A program made the position numbers and the translations under genes. 57,234 nucleotides of DNA, from assembly GCA_021810635.1 (NCBI GenBank), contig JAJZIH010000013.1:1-57234 (forward strand). The letters run 5' to 3'. Positions within the stretch are counted from its first letter, which is position 1. Every line of letters begins with the position of its first letter. Of this stretch, positions 25,398 to 33,864 are shown one piece after another. The DNA comes from Pseudomonadota bacterium. Lineage in GTDB: Bacteria; Pseudomonadota; Gammaproteobacteria; JAKAQQ01. Under the pieces are notes generated by a model, which made no database searches, had not been told where the DNA came from, and worked only from the letters and a program-made list of their open reading frames with translations.

Positions 25398-25894
25398 CAA
25401 AACGCCCAGCCCTGTTGATGCATGAACTCCTCCAAGTCGATGCAGGGGATTCCGAAATGGTCACAAACGTTGGGAATTTTTGCAGCATTGGGTTTGAGCG
25501 TGAGCCGCCTGCTCCTGCGGTCCCAGCCCTCTTCGGTGACAACCGTCGCCTTGTTGATCCGAGCGCAGGCAATAATGAAGGGATCGGCGACCGGCGTTCC
25601 CTTGAGGCGTTGTTGCGCACCGATCAGGCCCTGGAAATGCTTAACATTAAAAATGTCAGCGACGAACTGCAATTCCGGGCCAGTCGGCATGGCGAACAGG
25701 GACTTGTGGGCCTTAGCCCATCTCAAGACTTCTTCACTAACCGCCTGCCGTTCGAGTTCGTTGAACACCTCGCGTGTGGAAATCAGTCCGCCTTGGTCGG
25801 CGAGCGTGTTCAGGCTGTCCCAGATGCTTTTGAAGACGCTCGGATAGAAATGCTGGAGGGATCGAAGAGAGCTGGTGTCGAAGACATGGATCAT
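25397..25894 (-). CDS. DUF4411 PIN-like protein
   Basis: A 165-residue protein of the DUF4411 family, a PIN-like nuclease fold. It begins MIHVFDTSSLRSLQHFYPSVF, with the first acidic residue at Asp6. VFNELERQ carries the second acidic position, and GTPVADPFIIACAR plus VVTEEGWD carry the remaining metal-binding Asp/Glu. PIN proteins cut RNA and are the toxins of many toxin-antitoxin pairs. Its start overlaps the stop of the XRE/ImmA-IrrE gene (ATGA), and DUF4411 genes are commonly found after such genes, so the two probably form a toxin and its repressor. It is followed directly by mod. Confidence 0.85.
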   Translation of the reverse strand: MIHVFDTSSLRSLQHFYPSVFKSIWDSLNTLADQGGLISTREVFNELERQAVSEEVLRWAKAHKSLFAMPTGPELQFVADIFNVKHFQGLIGAQQRLKGTPVADPFIIACARINKATVVTEEGWDRRSRRLTLKPNAAKIPNVCDHFGIPCIDLEEFMHQQGWAF

Positions 25895-27063
25895 GCTTCG
25901 GCCCCTTTCAGGAGGCGCTCTTCGAAGCCAATATAGTTTTTGGGTTTGATGCCGAGCAGGTCGGCGGCATGCTCAAGACTGATCTGATTGCGGTAGTGTT
26001 GACTGACAACTTCCCGTGCGAAACGGGAGCTGATGTAAGCACCTTGGTTGGAATACCAGCTCCCGCCGGTGGCGCCTTTCTTCTGTGCGGTCCAAAATTT
26101 GGCCATCTTCTCGTAAAAGACCTTCCCAACTCGTTCGCGATCCAGCAACCGTCGCAAAACGGCTTCCCGGCTGACGCCATAGCGTATGGCCAAGGCGGAA
26201 AACTGCGCCTCGGTAGCGTCTTCCGCGTTCAACGGGAACTGTTTGATCTGATCCGCAAAGTCGTGTTCGGGAATCAGCACTTCGGCGGCTATGGCATTGC
26301 AGAAGCGCTCGATTTTCCCAATGCGATTCGGTAGCAGGTCGATGTAAGCGGTGTCGAATTTGCTCAGACCATTGATCCTGAACAGGATGTGCGCGAGCTC
26401 GTGCAGGAGACTGAATGTCTGGCGCGTTTTGGTAGTGCCGTTGTTGAGGTAGACCAGCGGCAGAACATTGTCGATCAAGCAGAAACCGGAAATTTCTTTC
26501 TGTTTGAATGCAGCCTTGAAGATGAACACACCGCAATCTTCGATACTTTTGCGCCATTCCTTCAGTGCATGTTCGTCGGTTTTCCAGGCAACCTGCGTCT
26601 CCAGTGTGATGCCAAGGTATTCGCGTATGGTTCGCGCCTGCGCGGCAACATCTTTCGAGAGAGACAGGGAAACAGCTTTCCAGATTTGTCGGCTGGCCGG
26701 ATTTTGGTCGTCGAACAACTCGCCCAAGGCGAGCTGGTAAGCATGCGCGCGCCGGATATGGAGATAGGTGTCGCGTCGCAAGGACCGCAGATCCGCATCT
26801 GGTAGCGTGCGGAACTCTCTTTGTGGCGATATTTCTTCAGGCGGCTCGGGCAGAAAGAAAACGGCCAACGGACGCTTGTAAATTTGGTAAGCGAGCTTTT
26901 CGAGTTGAGGATATGTAGGCGCTGCTGTCCCATCCTCCCAAGCCTCGATCTCCGCCAGTGGACGTTTGAGTCGATGTGCAACCTCGCCCAAATCGAGCCC
27001 AACCGTTTGTCTGGCCCAACGCAGGACATCTGGCTGAACGCTGGCTACGGGTTCGTGTTTCAT
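25891..27063 (-). CDS. XRE-family regulator with ImmA/IrrE metallopeptidase domain
   Basis: A 390-residue protein. The N-terminus (about 1-70) is a Cro/XRE helix-turn-helix (LRWARQTVGLDLGEVAHRLK). The middle and C-terminal part has the zinc peptidase motif LLHELAHILF, the HExxH of ImmA/IrrE (COG2856) proteases. Such proteins act as antitoxins, or as proteases that cleave a repressor upon DNA damage or phage signals. It is 44 bases downstream of the SNF2 helicase and overlaps the PIN gene by 4 bases. It may regulate the operon and neutralise the PIN protein; both roles are inferred from position and family. Confidence 0.88.
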   Translation of the reverse strand: MKHEPVASVQPDVLRWARQTVGLDLGEVAHRLKRPLAEIEAWEDGTAAPTYPQLEKLAYQIYKRPLAVFFLPEPPEEISPQREFRTLPDADLRSLRRDTYLHIRRAHAYQLALGELFDDQNPASRQIWKAVSLSLSKDVAAQARTIREYLGITLETQVAWKTDEHALKEWRKSIEDCGVFIFKAAFKQKEISGFCLIDNVLPLVYLNNGTTKTRQTFSLLHELAHILFRINGLSKFDTAYIDLLPNRIGKIERFCNAIAAEVLIPEHDFADQIKQFPLNAEDATEAQFSALAIRYGVSREAVLRRLLDRERVGKVFYEKMAKFWTAQKKGATGGSWYSNQGAYISSRFAREVVSQHYRNQISLEHAADLLGIKPKNYIGFEERLLKGAEA

Positions 27064-27107
27064 GATCTGACAGTCTCTCCAAATGAAGACACCATTCCCA
27101 CCCCGAA

Positions 27108-29963
27108 TCAGGTAAGACTCCAGCGCAACAAGAACAGTTGCGTCAAACTGACTGATTGTTGCAGCCAGCCTTCGATGTTAGCGATCATCTCGTCGCGTTG
27201 CGCATCCACGCGGTCCTGCGCGTCAAACAGCGACCGCCGCTTCTGGTTGCGCTGCGCTTCCAACACCTTGACCTGCTTCTGTGCAGCTAGCTTATCTTCC
27301 AGTGTCAGCGCGGCGGTTGCCACATGCCGCTCTTCCTTGATCTGCCGGTCCAACTCCTTGATCTCCCGCTCTAACCCGAGTTTCAGGTCATCCGCCCAGC
27401 CATCAAGCTTTTCGGCTTCCGCTTCGAAGAAGCGCGCATTGCGCTCTGAAATGCCTCGCTGGATGGCGGCCTGCCGCCCTTCGGCAATCTCGTTCAACCG
27501 GGTCTCGTCCACCGTTACGTCTTGCCGGACCATCTCTCCCGGCAATGTTAGCAGACGAATGGCCGTTCCCTCGTCCAGCGCCTCGCCGTCGTCGGTGACG
27601 GCGGCGACGATCAGGTGGTCCTCGGCCTGATCCAGCGATTCGACGCTAAATTGCCAGACGGCCAGTTGGCCTTGCCTGCCGATGAACGGCTGCAAGGCGC
27701 TAATCTTGCCTTCGTGCCGGGCATGGTCGAAGCGGATTTCCGCCGGAGACAGCTCTCGCGCCTTGGCATGCGCAATCAATGCCTCGGCCAGCGGATGGTT
27801 GAGACGGTAGAGGTGCGCCTCCCCAGTGCGACGCGGCAGCTCGTACAAGCCCAGCGGGATGTCGCGAGTACCTTCAGCAAACGGAGATGCCTTCAACTGA
27901 AATGAGCTGTCACCGGAAAACTCGGCGTGATCACCCAGCTCGTGCCGGGTGAGCTGCATCAACAACCGTTCATAGCGCCCCAGTTGCTCCTCCGAGGCAT
28001 CCTTGCGGGTCTTCAGCTTCTCCCGTACTTCATCGTCGAAGTTTTCCAGCAGTTGCTGGCGTGTGCGCGACAGCGATTCGTTGATCTCCAGATTCAATTC
28101 GAGCTGGAGTTGATCGAAGGCCGTCTGAATTTCTTCCGGCTTGCGGCAGCGTTGGTAAATGGCGGCGATGCGTTTCTCGAAGTCCACACCGGACTCAATG
28201 GCGCCCAGCACCTCGTCGCTGGCGCCGAACACACCTTCAAAAAGGTGAAACTTTTGGTCGAGCAATTCGAAGACGCGCTGGTCGGCAGCGTTCTTGCGGT
28301 TGAGAAAGTTCACGACAACCACGTCGTGCTTCTGCCCATAGCGGTGGCAGCGGCCGATGCGCTGCTCGATACGTTGCGGATTCCATGGTAGATCGTAATT
28401 CACCACTAGAGAGCAGAATTGCAGATTGATACCTTCAGCGCCGGCTTCGGTGGCGATCATGATGCGGCCCTGCTCGCGAAAGTAATCCACCAGCGCGGAG
28501 CGCATGTCGGCGGTGCGCGAGCCAGTGACGCGATCGGTGCTCTGGTGGCGTTCGAGCCACTGGCTGTATATCAGCTTTGAACCTTCGTCAGTATTCGAGC
28601 CGTTGAAAAGGACGATGCCGTCAGCATACACGCTATCGGCGAGCACGCGCAGTAGGTAGTTTTGCGTGCGGCGGGACTCCGTAAAGATGATGGCCTTCTG
28701 CTCGGCGCCCAGTTCACGTAACTTGGCAAAGGCGATGTTGAGCGCCTTGAGCAAGGCTTTACCCTTGGCGTTATCCTGGATGGAGGTAGCGAGTTCAGCG
28801 AAGCCGTCTAAATCAGCGATTTCCTGTTCGAGCGCGTGTCGATCGGATTCGGTCAAGACATCCGGCGGATCGTCTTCCGGCCACTCTTCCCTGGTTTCAC
28901 CAAGCGCCTCGTAGTCCTTGTCGAGTTCTTCATCGAGCGATTCCGACGGTTCCTGTTTTTGCAGCTCGGCCCGGAGACGATTGGAGATCGAGGTCAATGC
29001 GCCGGCGATGGCAAATGTGGATGAGGCCAACAGCTTGCGCAGTACCAGCGTCATCAGTGAGCGTTGGCCGGGCGGCAAGGCTTGCAGATTCTCCCGTTGC
29101 AGGTATTCCGATACCAGCTCGTACAAGCGATCCTCGCTCTCGTGCGGTGTGAACTCCTCGACCAGCGGCAAACGTCTGGTAAACGGAATGTACGCAGTAA
29201 CCTGACGGCGCAGCGTCCTGTGGCAGATCGGTTTGAGCCGCGCCTTGAGCGTCGCAAATACCTGCTCCTGGTTCAGATTGGCGAACTGCTCGCGAAAGCT
29301 CTGGAGGTCGCCAAAGGTATGTTCGTCAATAAAACTGACCAGCCCGAACAATTCCAGCAGGGAGTTTTGCAGCGGTGTCGCAGTGAGGAGGAGCTTGTCC
29401 TTGCCGGCTAGCGCTGTTTTGAGTGTATTGGCGATGACGTTGGCCGGCTTGTACACATTGCGCAGCCGATGCGCTTCATCAATGACCACGAGATCCCACG
29501 GCATAGTTCGCACATCCGACTCTTTGCTCTTGGCGAAGTGGTACGAGCAAATGACTATCTCCGGGGACTCGAATGGGTGGACTTGGCCCTGCTTGACGGC
29601 GGTGTTGTAGGACTTGGTTTCAAGTATGCGGCAGGGAAGAAAAAACTTTTCGGTCAGTTCTTGATACCACTGCTTGCGCAAGTTGGAAGGTGTAATAATC
29701 AGAATACGCCGCTTGTGCTCTGCCCATTTCTGCGAGAGTACCAGGCCGGCTTCAATGGTCTTGCCCAAGCCAACTTCATCGGCCAGCAACGCCCCCTTGG
29801 AAAGCGGCGATTTGAACGCAAACAGTGCCGCATCGACCTGGTGCGGATTCAGATCGACCTGGGCACTGGCCACGGCGCCTGCAAGCTTCTCGGCGCTGTC
29901 GGATGGACAGCGCTTTGTTAGCTCGTAGGCGAAGTATTTAGCTTGGTAGTCAGTTAGCTCCAA
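27108..29963 (-). CDS. SNF2-family helicase of the restriction island
   Basis: A 951-residue SNF2/RapA-like ATPase. LLADEVGLGKTIEAGLVL is motif I, VIDEAHRLRN is motif II, and LLLTATPLQNSLLELFGL is motif III. AEGINLQFCSLVVNYDLPWN and QRIGRCHRYGQ are motifs V and VI. The last 250 residues are helical and highly charged, probably coiled coil (KLGLEREIKELDRQIKEE). SNF2 helicases accompany restriction and DISARM genes; this protein seems to belong to the group linked with type III systems rather than to DrmD. It is the first gene of the seven-gene transcript, so the operon promoter should lie upstream, near or inside the 3' part of the integrase pseudogene. Confidence 0.88.
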   Translation of the reverse strand: MELTDYQAKYFAYELTKRCPSDSAEKLAGAVASAQVDLNPHQVDAALFAFKSPLSKGALLADEVGLGKTIEAGLVLSQKWAEHKRRILIITPSNLRKQWYQELTEKFFLPCRILETKSYNTAVKQGQVHPFESPEIVICSYHFAKSKESDVRTMPWDLVVIDEAHRLRNVYKPANVIANTLKTALAGKDKLLLTATPLQNSLLELFGLVSFIDEHTFGDLQSFREQFANLNQEQVFATLKARLKPICHRTLRRQVTAYIPFTRRLPLVEEFTPHESEDRLYELVSEYLQRENLQALPPGQRSLMTLVLRKLLASSTFAIAGALTSISNRLRAELQKQEPSESLDEELDKDYEALGETREEWPEDDPPDVLTESDRHALEQEIADLDGFAELATSIQDNAKGKALLKALNIAFAKLRELGAEQKAIIFTESRRTQNYLLRVLADSVYADGIVLFNGSNTDEGSKLIYSQWLERHQSTDRVTGSRTADMRSALVDYFREQGRIMIATEAGAEGINLQFCSLVVNYDLPWNPQRIEQRIGRCHRYGQKHDVVVVNFLNRKNAADQRVFELLDQKFHLFEGVFGASDEVLGAIESGVDFEKRIAAIYQRCRKPEEIQTAFDQLQLELNLEINESLSRTRQQLLENFDDEVREKLKTRKDASEEQLGRYERLLMQLTRHELGDHAEFSGDSSFQLKASPFAEGTRDIPLGLYELPRRTGEAHLYRLNHPLAEALIAHAKARELSPAEIRFDHARHEGKISALQPFIGRQGQLAVWQFSVESLDQAEDHLIVAAVTDDGEALDEGTAIRLLTLPGEMVRQDVTVDETRLNEIAEGRQAAIQRGISERNARFFEAEAEKLDGWADDLKLGLEREIKELDRQIKEERHVATAALTLEDKLAAQKQVKVLEAQRNQKRRSLFDAQDRVDAQRDEMIANIEGWLQQSVSLTQLFLLRWSLT

Positions 29964-29989
29964 TTGAGCCCCTAAATTTTTGGGAGAAC

Positions 29990-31026
29990 TTAATTGACGG
30001 GGGCCGACTCGGTGCGGCCCATTCCCGCAAGACGATCCGCCAGCCGATGCGTACGCAAATGAGTATAGCGAGCTGGCATCTGTAACGTTTTATGACCGCT
30101 GATCGCACGGATTTCCAGCATGTCAAGATCGGTATCCTCAAAAAGCCGTGATATGGCCTCGTGCCGTAAATCAAGAAAGGTCAAACCGGTGATACCGGCC
30201 TTCTTCACAGTCCGCTTCCACGCGAGGGAGATAGCGTTGGTTGAGGCCCCCAACACCGATCCGTCAATTCGGCGCAGCAGACTGCCAAAGACTTCCAGCG
30301 CGACGGGTGATAGCGGCATGTCGCGGACCTCGCCATTTTTTGTCTTAGGCAGCAAGACCGCCCGTCGCTTCATGTCCACATGCTCCCAACGCATTTCTGC
30401 GATTTCACCTCGGCGCATTGCCGTCGCGAGTACGAAGCGAATCACCGCGCGGAACTCTGGCGAGGCGGCAGCCAAGAGGCGTGCTTCTTCATCACCTATC
30501 AAGCGACGCTCCCGGCCGCGAGGAACCTTCGGCTTAGCAGCCCTGGCAAGTGGTACGGGGTTGACCAAGTAGGACATACCCCAAGCGGAGCGGACCACCG
30601 TGTACAGGTGGCTGAGTGTAGCGAGTTCACTCAGCACTGTCGCGGATTTAACTTTCTGTCCTTCCCGTTCGCGTATGTAATCGGCCACATCTCGGCCCGT
30701 GAGGCGCGACAGCGCGATATGGGCAAGAGAGCATCGCCCCGCATACGCTTGATCTTGAATCGTTCGCGCTGCGCGGTCGCAGGCGCTTTGCGCGGAGTGA
30801 TTTCCAGGCCGTAACGCCTCAATGCATCTGCCAACGATGTACGGTCGCCCTCCGAGCGATCCTGCCAAGCTCCCGCATCCATCTCGGACTCGGTCCAACG
30901 AGCCCACGCCTCCGCTTCACCTTTGGTGTCGAACATGTGGTATTGGGGTTTGAACCCCAAGTGGATAATCTGCGCCTGCCACACAGGTTTGCCGCGGGGT
31001 CCAGTACGTTGACGGATGGCGGCCAC
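29990..31026 (-). pseudogene. int: Tyrosine recombinase (island integrase), frameshifted
   Basis: Two minus-strand frames join into one integrase of about 345 residues. The first (from 31026) holds the N-terminal part with WARWTESEMDAGAW. The second holds SRLTGRDVADYIRE, the catalytic domain with TAMRRGEIAEMRW, and the C-terminal LRHEAISRLFE, ISGHKTLQMPARYTHLR. They meet at about 30725, where a one-base loss explains the shift. The catalytic Arg residues and Tyr are present, but the usual His before DLRH is Leu (TFLDLRHE). It sits next to a tRNA-Thr 3' fragment, as integrases of genomic islands do. It may be inactive. Confidence 0.8.
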
Positions 31027-31040
31027 GCTCAGATTCCCAA

Positions 31041-31466
31041 CTAGGCGGGGATAGCCTTTTTAGGCTTTTTGGGTCGGCCGCCTAGTTTTCCGTTCTGGCG
31101 AGCTGCGGCCGCTTTTGCCGCCGTGCTTGCTTTGCCGCCGATTTTCCCGATTTCCGCTGCGACCCACCGTTTCGAACCCAGGAATCCGTCGAGCAGCGCG
31201 GGAATGTAAAGATCGGCATCCAAGCTCGGAAAGTGGATGCCCAGGCCGGATGGCGTGATTTCCGCATGCGAGAGATCCGCAGGCTTTGCGCGCTCCAACC
31301 CTTGCGCATGCTTTGGGGAGAACGCCAATTCGAGTCCGGAAGCCAGCGAGATAACCACGCGGGCAATGCGGCGATCATAGTGCACGGATACAGCGGCGGG
31401 GAAAGCAGCTTTAGTATCTGCAGCGCGGCGGTTTGCCGCTGCAAAATCTTCATTCGTCATGGCCAT
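31041..31466 (-). CDS. DUF2442 protein with basic tail
   Basis: A 141-residue protein. The middle part (AVSVHYDRRIARVVISLASG, LELAFSPKHAQGL, PSLDADLYIPALLDG) matches DUF2442. The tail GGKASTAAKAAAARQNGKLG plus GRPKKPKKA is Lys/Arg/Ala-rich and AT-hook-like, so it may bind DNA. It overlaps the DUF4160 gene upstream by 17 bases; the two families are repeatedly found as pairs and are proposed toxin-antitoxin partners. Function is not established. Confidence 0.8.
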   Translation of the reverse strand: MAMTNEDFAAANRRAADTKAAFPAAVSVHYDRRIARVVISLASGLELAFSPKHAQGLERAKPADLSHAEITPSGLGIHFPSLDADLYIPALLDGFLGSKRWVAAEIGKIGGKASTAAKAAAARQNGKLGGRPKKPKKAIPA

Positions 31467-31701
31467 GGATGCTCCTCCAACTCTTACAGAGTTGTGCCAA
31501 ATTGGCAGCTAACTCGTCAGCAATCTTTCCCAGTTCCCTCTGCGAAAATCCGTAATTTTCACGTAGCTCAGGGGTTCCGTCCGGGCAGTGCAAAGTGAAC
31601 ACCGCTTTATGATCGCTTCCAATCACGTGGACATGCGCCGGACGATGGTCATTTGGGTAGATCACCACGCGAAGCCCAGATATCCTGGGAACGGTCGCCA
31701 T
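31450..31701 (-). CDS. DUF4160 protein
   Basis: An 83-residue protein of the DUF4160 family: MATVPRISGLRVVIYPNDHR, then PAHVHVIGSDHKAVF, in which the His-rich HxHV segment is the conserved feature. It is the first gene of a pair with the DUF2442 gene and shares 17 bases with it. The pair is widespread on mobile DNA and is suspected to be a toxin-antitoxin unit. It is placed between the integrase and the tRNA-Thr fragment. Confidence 0.82.
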   Translation of the reverse strand: MATVPRISGLRVVIYPNDHRPAHVHVIGSDHKAVFTLHCPDGTPELRENYGFSQRELGKIADELAANLAQLCKSWRSIHGHDE

Positions 31702-31843
31702 TTTAGCATAACCTAAGCGGCTTGGGTTTATATTTCTGGCCGCACCGAGAACCTACCTGAAGCTCACTATGGCGTATCGATGGCAAATCGCCATATTGAA
31801 GTAACTGATGAGCGTTATTTTTACGCAAGTACTTGATTCTTAT

Positions 31844-31893
31844 TGGTTCCGGCGGAGAGGGTCGAACTCTCCCGACCCACGCATTACGAATGC
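31844..31893 (-). other. tRNA-Thr(CGT) 3' fragment, probable attachment site
   Basis: Read on the minus strand, the 50 bases hold the anticodon stem-loop GCATTCGTAATGC, a T-arm GAGAG-TTCGACC-CTCTC and an acceptor 3' strand ending CCGGAACCA. This is the 3' two-thirds of tRNA-Thr with anticodon CGT. The D-arm and 5' acceptor strand are absent. The broken tyrosine integrase lies on its 3' side, 0.8 kb away, the usual geometry for an island inserted into a tRNA gene. Confidence 0.7.
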
Positions 31894-32195
31894 CGACACG
31901 GAATGTCTGAACGGCTTGATCCAGGTGTCCAAGAATCGGGGTCCACTTCTGGTGCCACGGTACACCATCGCCCCCTCGATGCCTGGCGGCCGGCCTGTCT
32001 GGACAGCGGTTTTCGTGCCGGGGCATGCGCTGACCGGACGCTGGCGCACCGAGCTGCTGCACGACTGGCAGCGACACCGCTTCCGCAAACCCGATTCCGA
32101 AGGCTGGATGCGGTGGCTGGAACGACGCTACAATCGGGCCCTCGCAACGACACACGGCTGGTTCGGCCGGCCGCTTTCCAGATGCGCGCGGGGGC
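31894..32195. other. Region between tRNA-Thr fragment and relaxase gene
   Basis: About 300 bases with no recognised gene. A plus-strand frame runs through it without stops but begins before the tRNA fragment, ends inside the relaxase gene and has no ribosome site. I could not match its translation to a family with confidence. Confidence 0.4.
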
Positions 32196-33839
32196 TCATC
32201 GGGACGCGGCGGGCATCCATCCGGAAACGGTTGGTCCGTGGTCCAAACCGCGCCTCCGATCGACGGCGGAGGCCAGGGTGAGTTCCCGTTCGTGGAGCCG
32301 CCGCCAGCTGCGCGAGACGATAAAGGCATCGCGTGCCACGTCGCGGAGCCAGATGATCTCATCGCCACACCGCCGGAGGTAGTCCAGCCCGCGCAGGCGG
32401 AGCAGTCCATATTCACGCCGCGGCCACTCGATGAGCACCAGAGTCAGACCCTGGTCACGGGCGTACGTCCGGACCGTTTCGAGCGCGGCAAGAGGCATCC
32501 GGCGCGGCAGGTAGAACAAAAGACAGCGAGACTCCGGCCGAAGCTCCCCGCCGGCTCCCACTTCGAGAAAGGACCAGGCGAGCTGCAAGCGGTCGGGACG
32601 GGGCGGAACCGATCCGGATGGATCACACGATCCGAGAGATGCCAGGAGATCACGTCCGTTTCCCCAGCACAGGTAGAACACCGGGCCCGCCGGTCCAGCG
32701 GAACGTGGCCGGTCCGGACATTCATGCCAGTCGCTGCCGAAACAGGGGCACCGCCCCCTCCCCCCCACAGCCGGAACCGTCATCCCCTCGAGAAGCCCGG
32801 GGAGGACGGTCCGGAAGGTTCCGGCATCCATTCGGCCCACGGCGCGGGAGAACAGGCGGCCGTAGATCTCGATGCGGCGGAACGATCCGTATTCGGCGCC
32901 GAGTTCCCGCACGGTCTCGCCGACCAGTCCGGCCAGGACGGAGGGGGCAACCGCCAAGGGTTCGGACCATCCCCTCCACGGCAGTGCGGGCATTCGCTCC
33001 GGCTGGATCCGGCTGTACTCTTCGCGCCAGCGGGCGGCCACCGTCGCCCACGAGGACGATACCTTGGGCGGGCGCGTCACCAGCGTGAGGTACTGTTTTT
33101 CCCGGCCACTCGCGAGGTCCCGGCAGGAATCGCCACGTGCGAGCGCCTGCTCGACCGCATGACTGCGCTTGGACCAGAGCGCGAGCAGGCGCCCCGGGAT
33201 CTCTCCGATCTCAAACGCATGGGCCGTCGGCCGGACCGAGTAGCCAAGCCGGGCCACGCGCGCCGCGAGATCGAGCCGGTAGTAGCCGCCCAACAGTTTC
33301 ATGGCATTGAAGAGAAACTCCCGGTCGAGGGCACGAAAGGTTCCGTCCGGCGTCGCCGTGAGGTTGAGGATGACGGCATGGGTATGGAGCTGGGGATCCG
33401 CCAGTCGCGACAGTCCGTGCCGGAAAGTCGCGGCCAAAAGACCGCTCCCCGCCATGGCCGTCGCGTTCCGGCCGCAATATTTCCGGAAATAGCAGTGTTC
33501 CGTCTCGACCCAGGACAAGGCCTCGCGCACGGCCTGGTCGTGAGCATCGACCAGGCGGCGGTCCCCCCACACGAGAGCGGCGATCGAAACCGACTTGGGT
33601 GCGCTGAAGGTGGCATCCACGCCGCGCACGACCGTCCGGGGAGGGGGCGCCCTCCCGCTGGGCAGACAACCTTCCAGGACCGCGCGAAAAACCTTGGAAT
33701 CGACCGGTGCGGCCAACGCCCAGGCACGCGCCCATTGTCCCTCCCAGGCGCTCGACTGGCGGGACTCGACCGTGAGGTCGTCGATCGAGAAATAGTGCTG
33801 GACATGGGCCGCATCCCGGATGGTGCGGAGGCTCAGCAT
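32196..33839 (-). CDS. MobF-family (TrwC/TraI) relaxase without a recognisable helicase domain
   Basis: A 547-residue relaxase. It starts MLSLRTIRDAAHVQHYF, the usual opening with the catalytic Tyr near residue 17. The metal-binding histidines appear in LADPQLHTHAVILN; VRGVDATFSAPKSVSIAALV is the other conserved relaxase segment. TrwC/TraI proteins usually continue into a large SF1 helicase, giving 900 residues or more. Here the remaining 290 residues carry no Walker motif that I can find. I start at ATG 33839; the frame is open 15 codons further, but those overlap the coupling-protein end. It would nick oriT and lead DNA in transfer, together with the coupling protein just upstream. Confidence 0.88.
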   Translation of the reverse strand: MLSLRTIRDAAHVQHYFSIDDLTVESRQSSAWEGQWARAWALAAPVDSKVFRAVLEGCLPSGRAPPPRTVVRGVDATFSAPKSVSIAALVWGDRRLVDAHDQAVREALSWVETEHCYFRKYCGRNATAMAGSGLLAATFRHGLSRLADPQLHTHAVILNLTATPDGTFRALDREFLFNAMKLLGGYYRLDLAARVARLGYSVRPTAHAFEIGEIPGRLLALWSKRSHAVEQALARGDSCRDLASGREKQYLTLVTRPPKVSSSWATVAARWREEYSRIQPERMPALPWRGWSEPLAVAPSVLAGLVGETVRELGAEYGSFRRIEIYGRLFSRAVGRMDAGTFRTVLPGLLEGMTVPAVGGRGRCPCFGSDWHECPDRPRSAGPAGPVFYLCWGNGRDLLASLGSCDPSGSVPPRPDRLQLAWSFLEVGAGGELRPESRCLLFYLPRRMPLAALETVRTYARDQGLTLVLIEWPRREYGLLRLRGLDYLRRCGDEIIWLRDVARDAFIVSRSWRRLHERELTLASAVDRRRGLDHGPTVSGWMPAASR

Positions 33840-33864
33840 GGCGTGACCCGGGATTCGGCCGGAT

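Noticed and set aside
12021-29963. A single DISARM system made of the DUF1998 helicase, Mod and SNF2 helicase
   Set aside because: The genes lie in two operons separated by insertion-sequence remnants. The methyltransferase is a type III Mod with its own Res, and no separate DrmB or phospholipase-D DrmC gene is present.
30631-31026. The integrase N-terminal frame as a separate small gene
   Set aside because: Its last part runs in the wrong frame through conserved integrase sequence, so it is better explained as half of a frameshifted integrase.
31808-32281. Plus-strand frame of 157 codons crossing the tRNA fragment
   Set aside because: No ribosome site. It overlaps the tRNA-Thr fragment and the relaxase 3' end, and a weak resemblance to transporter sequence was not convincing.
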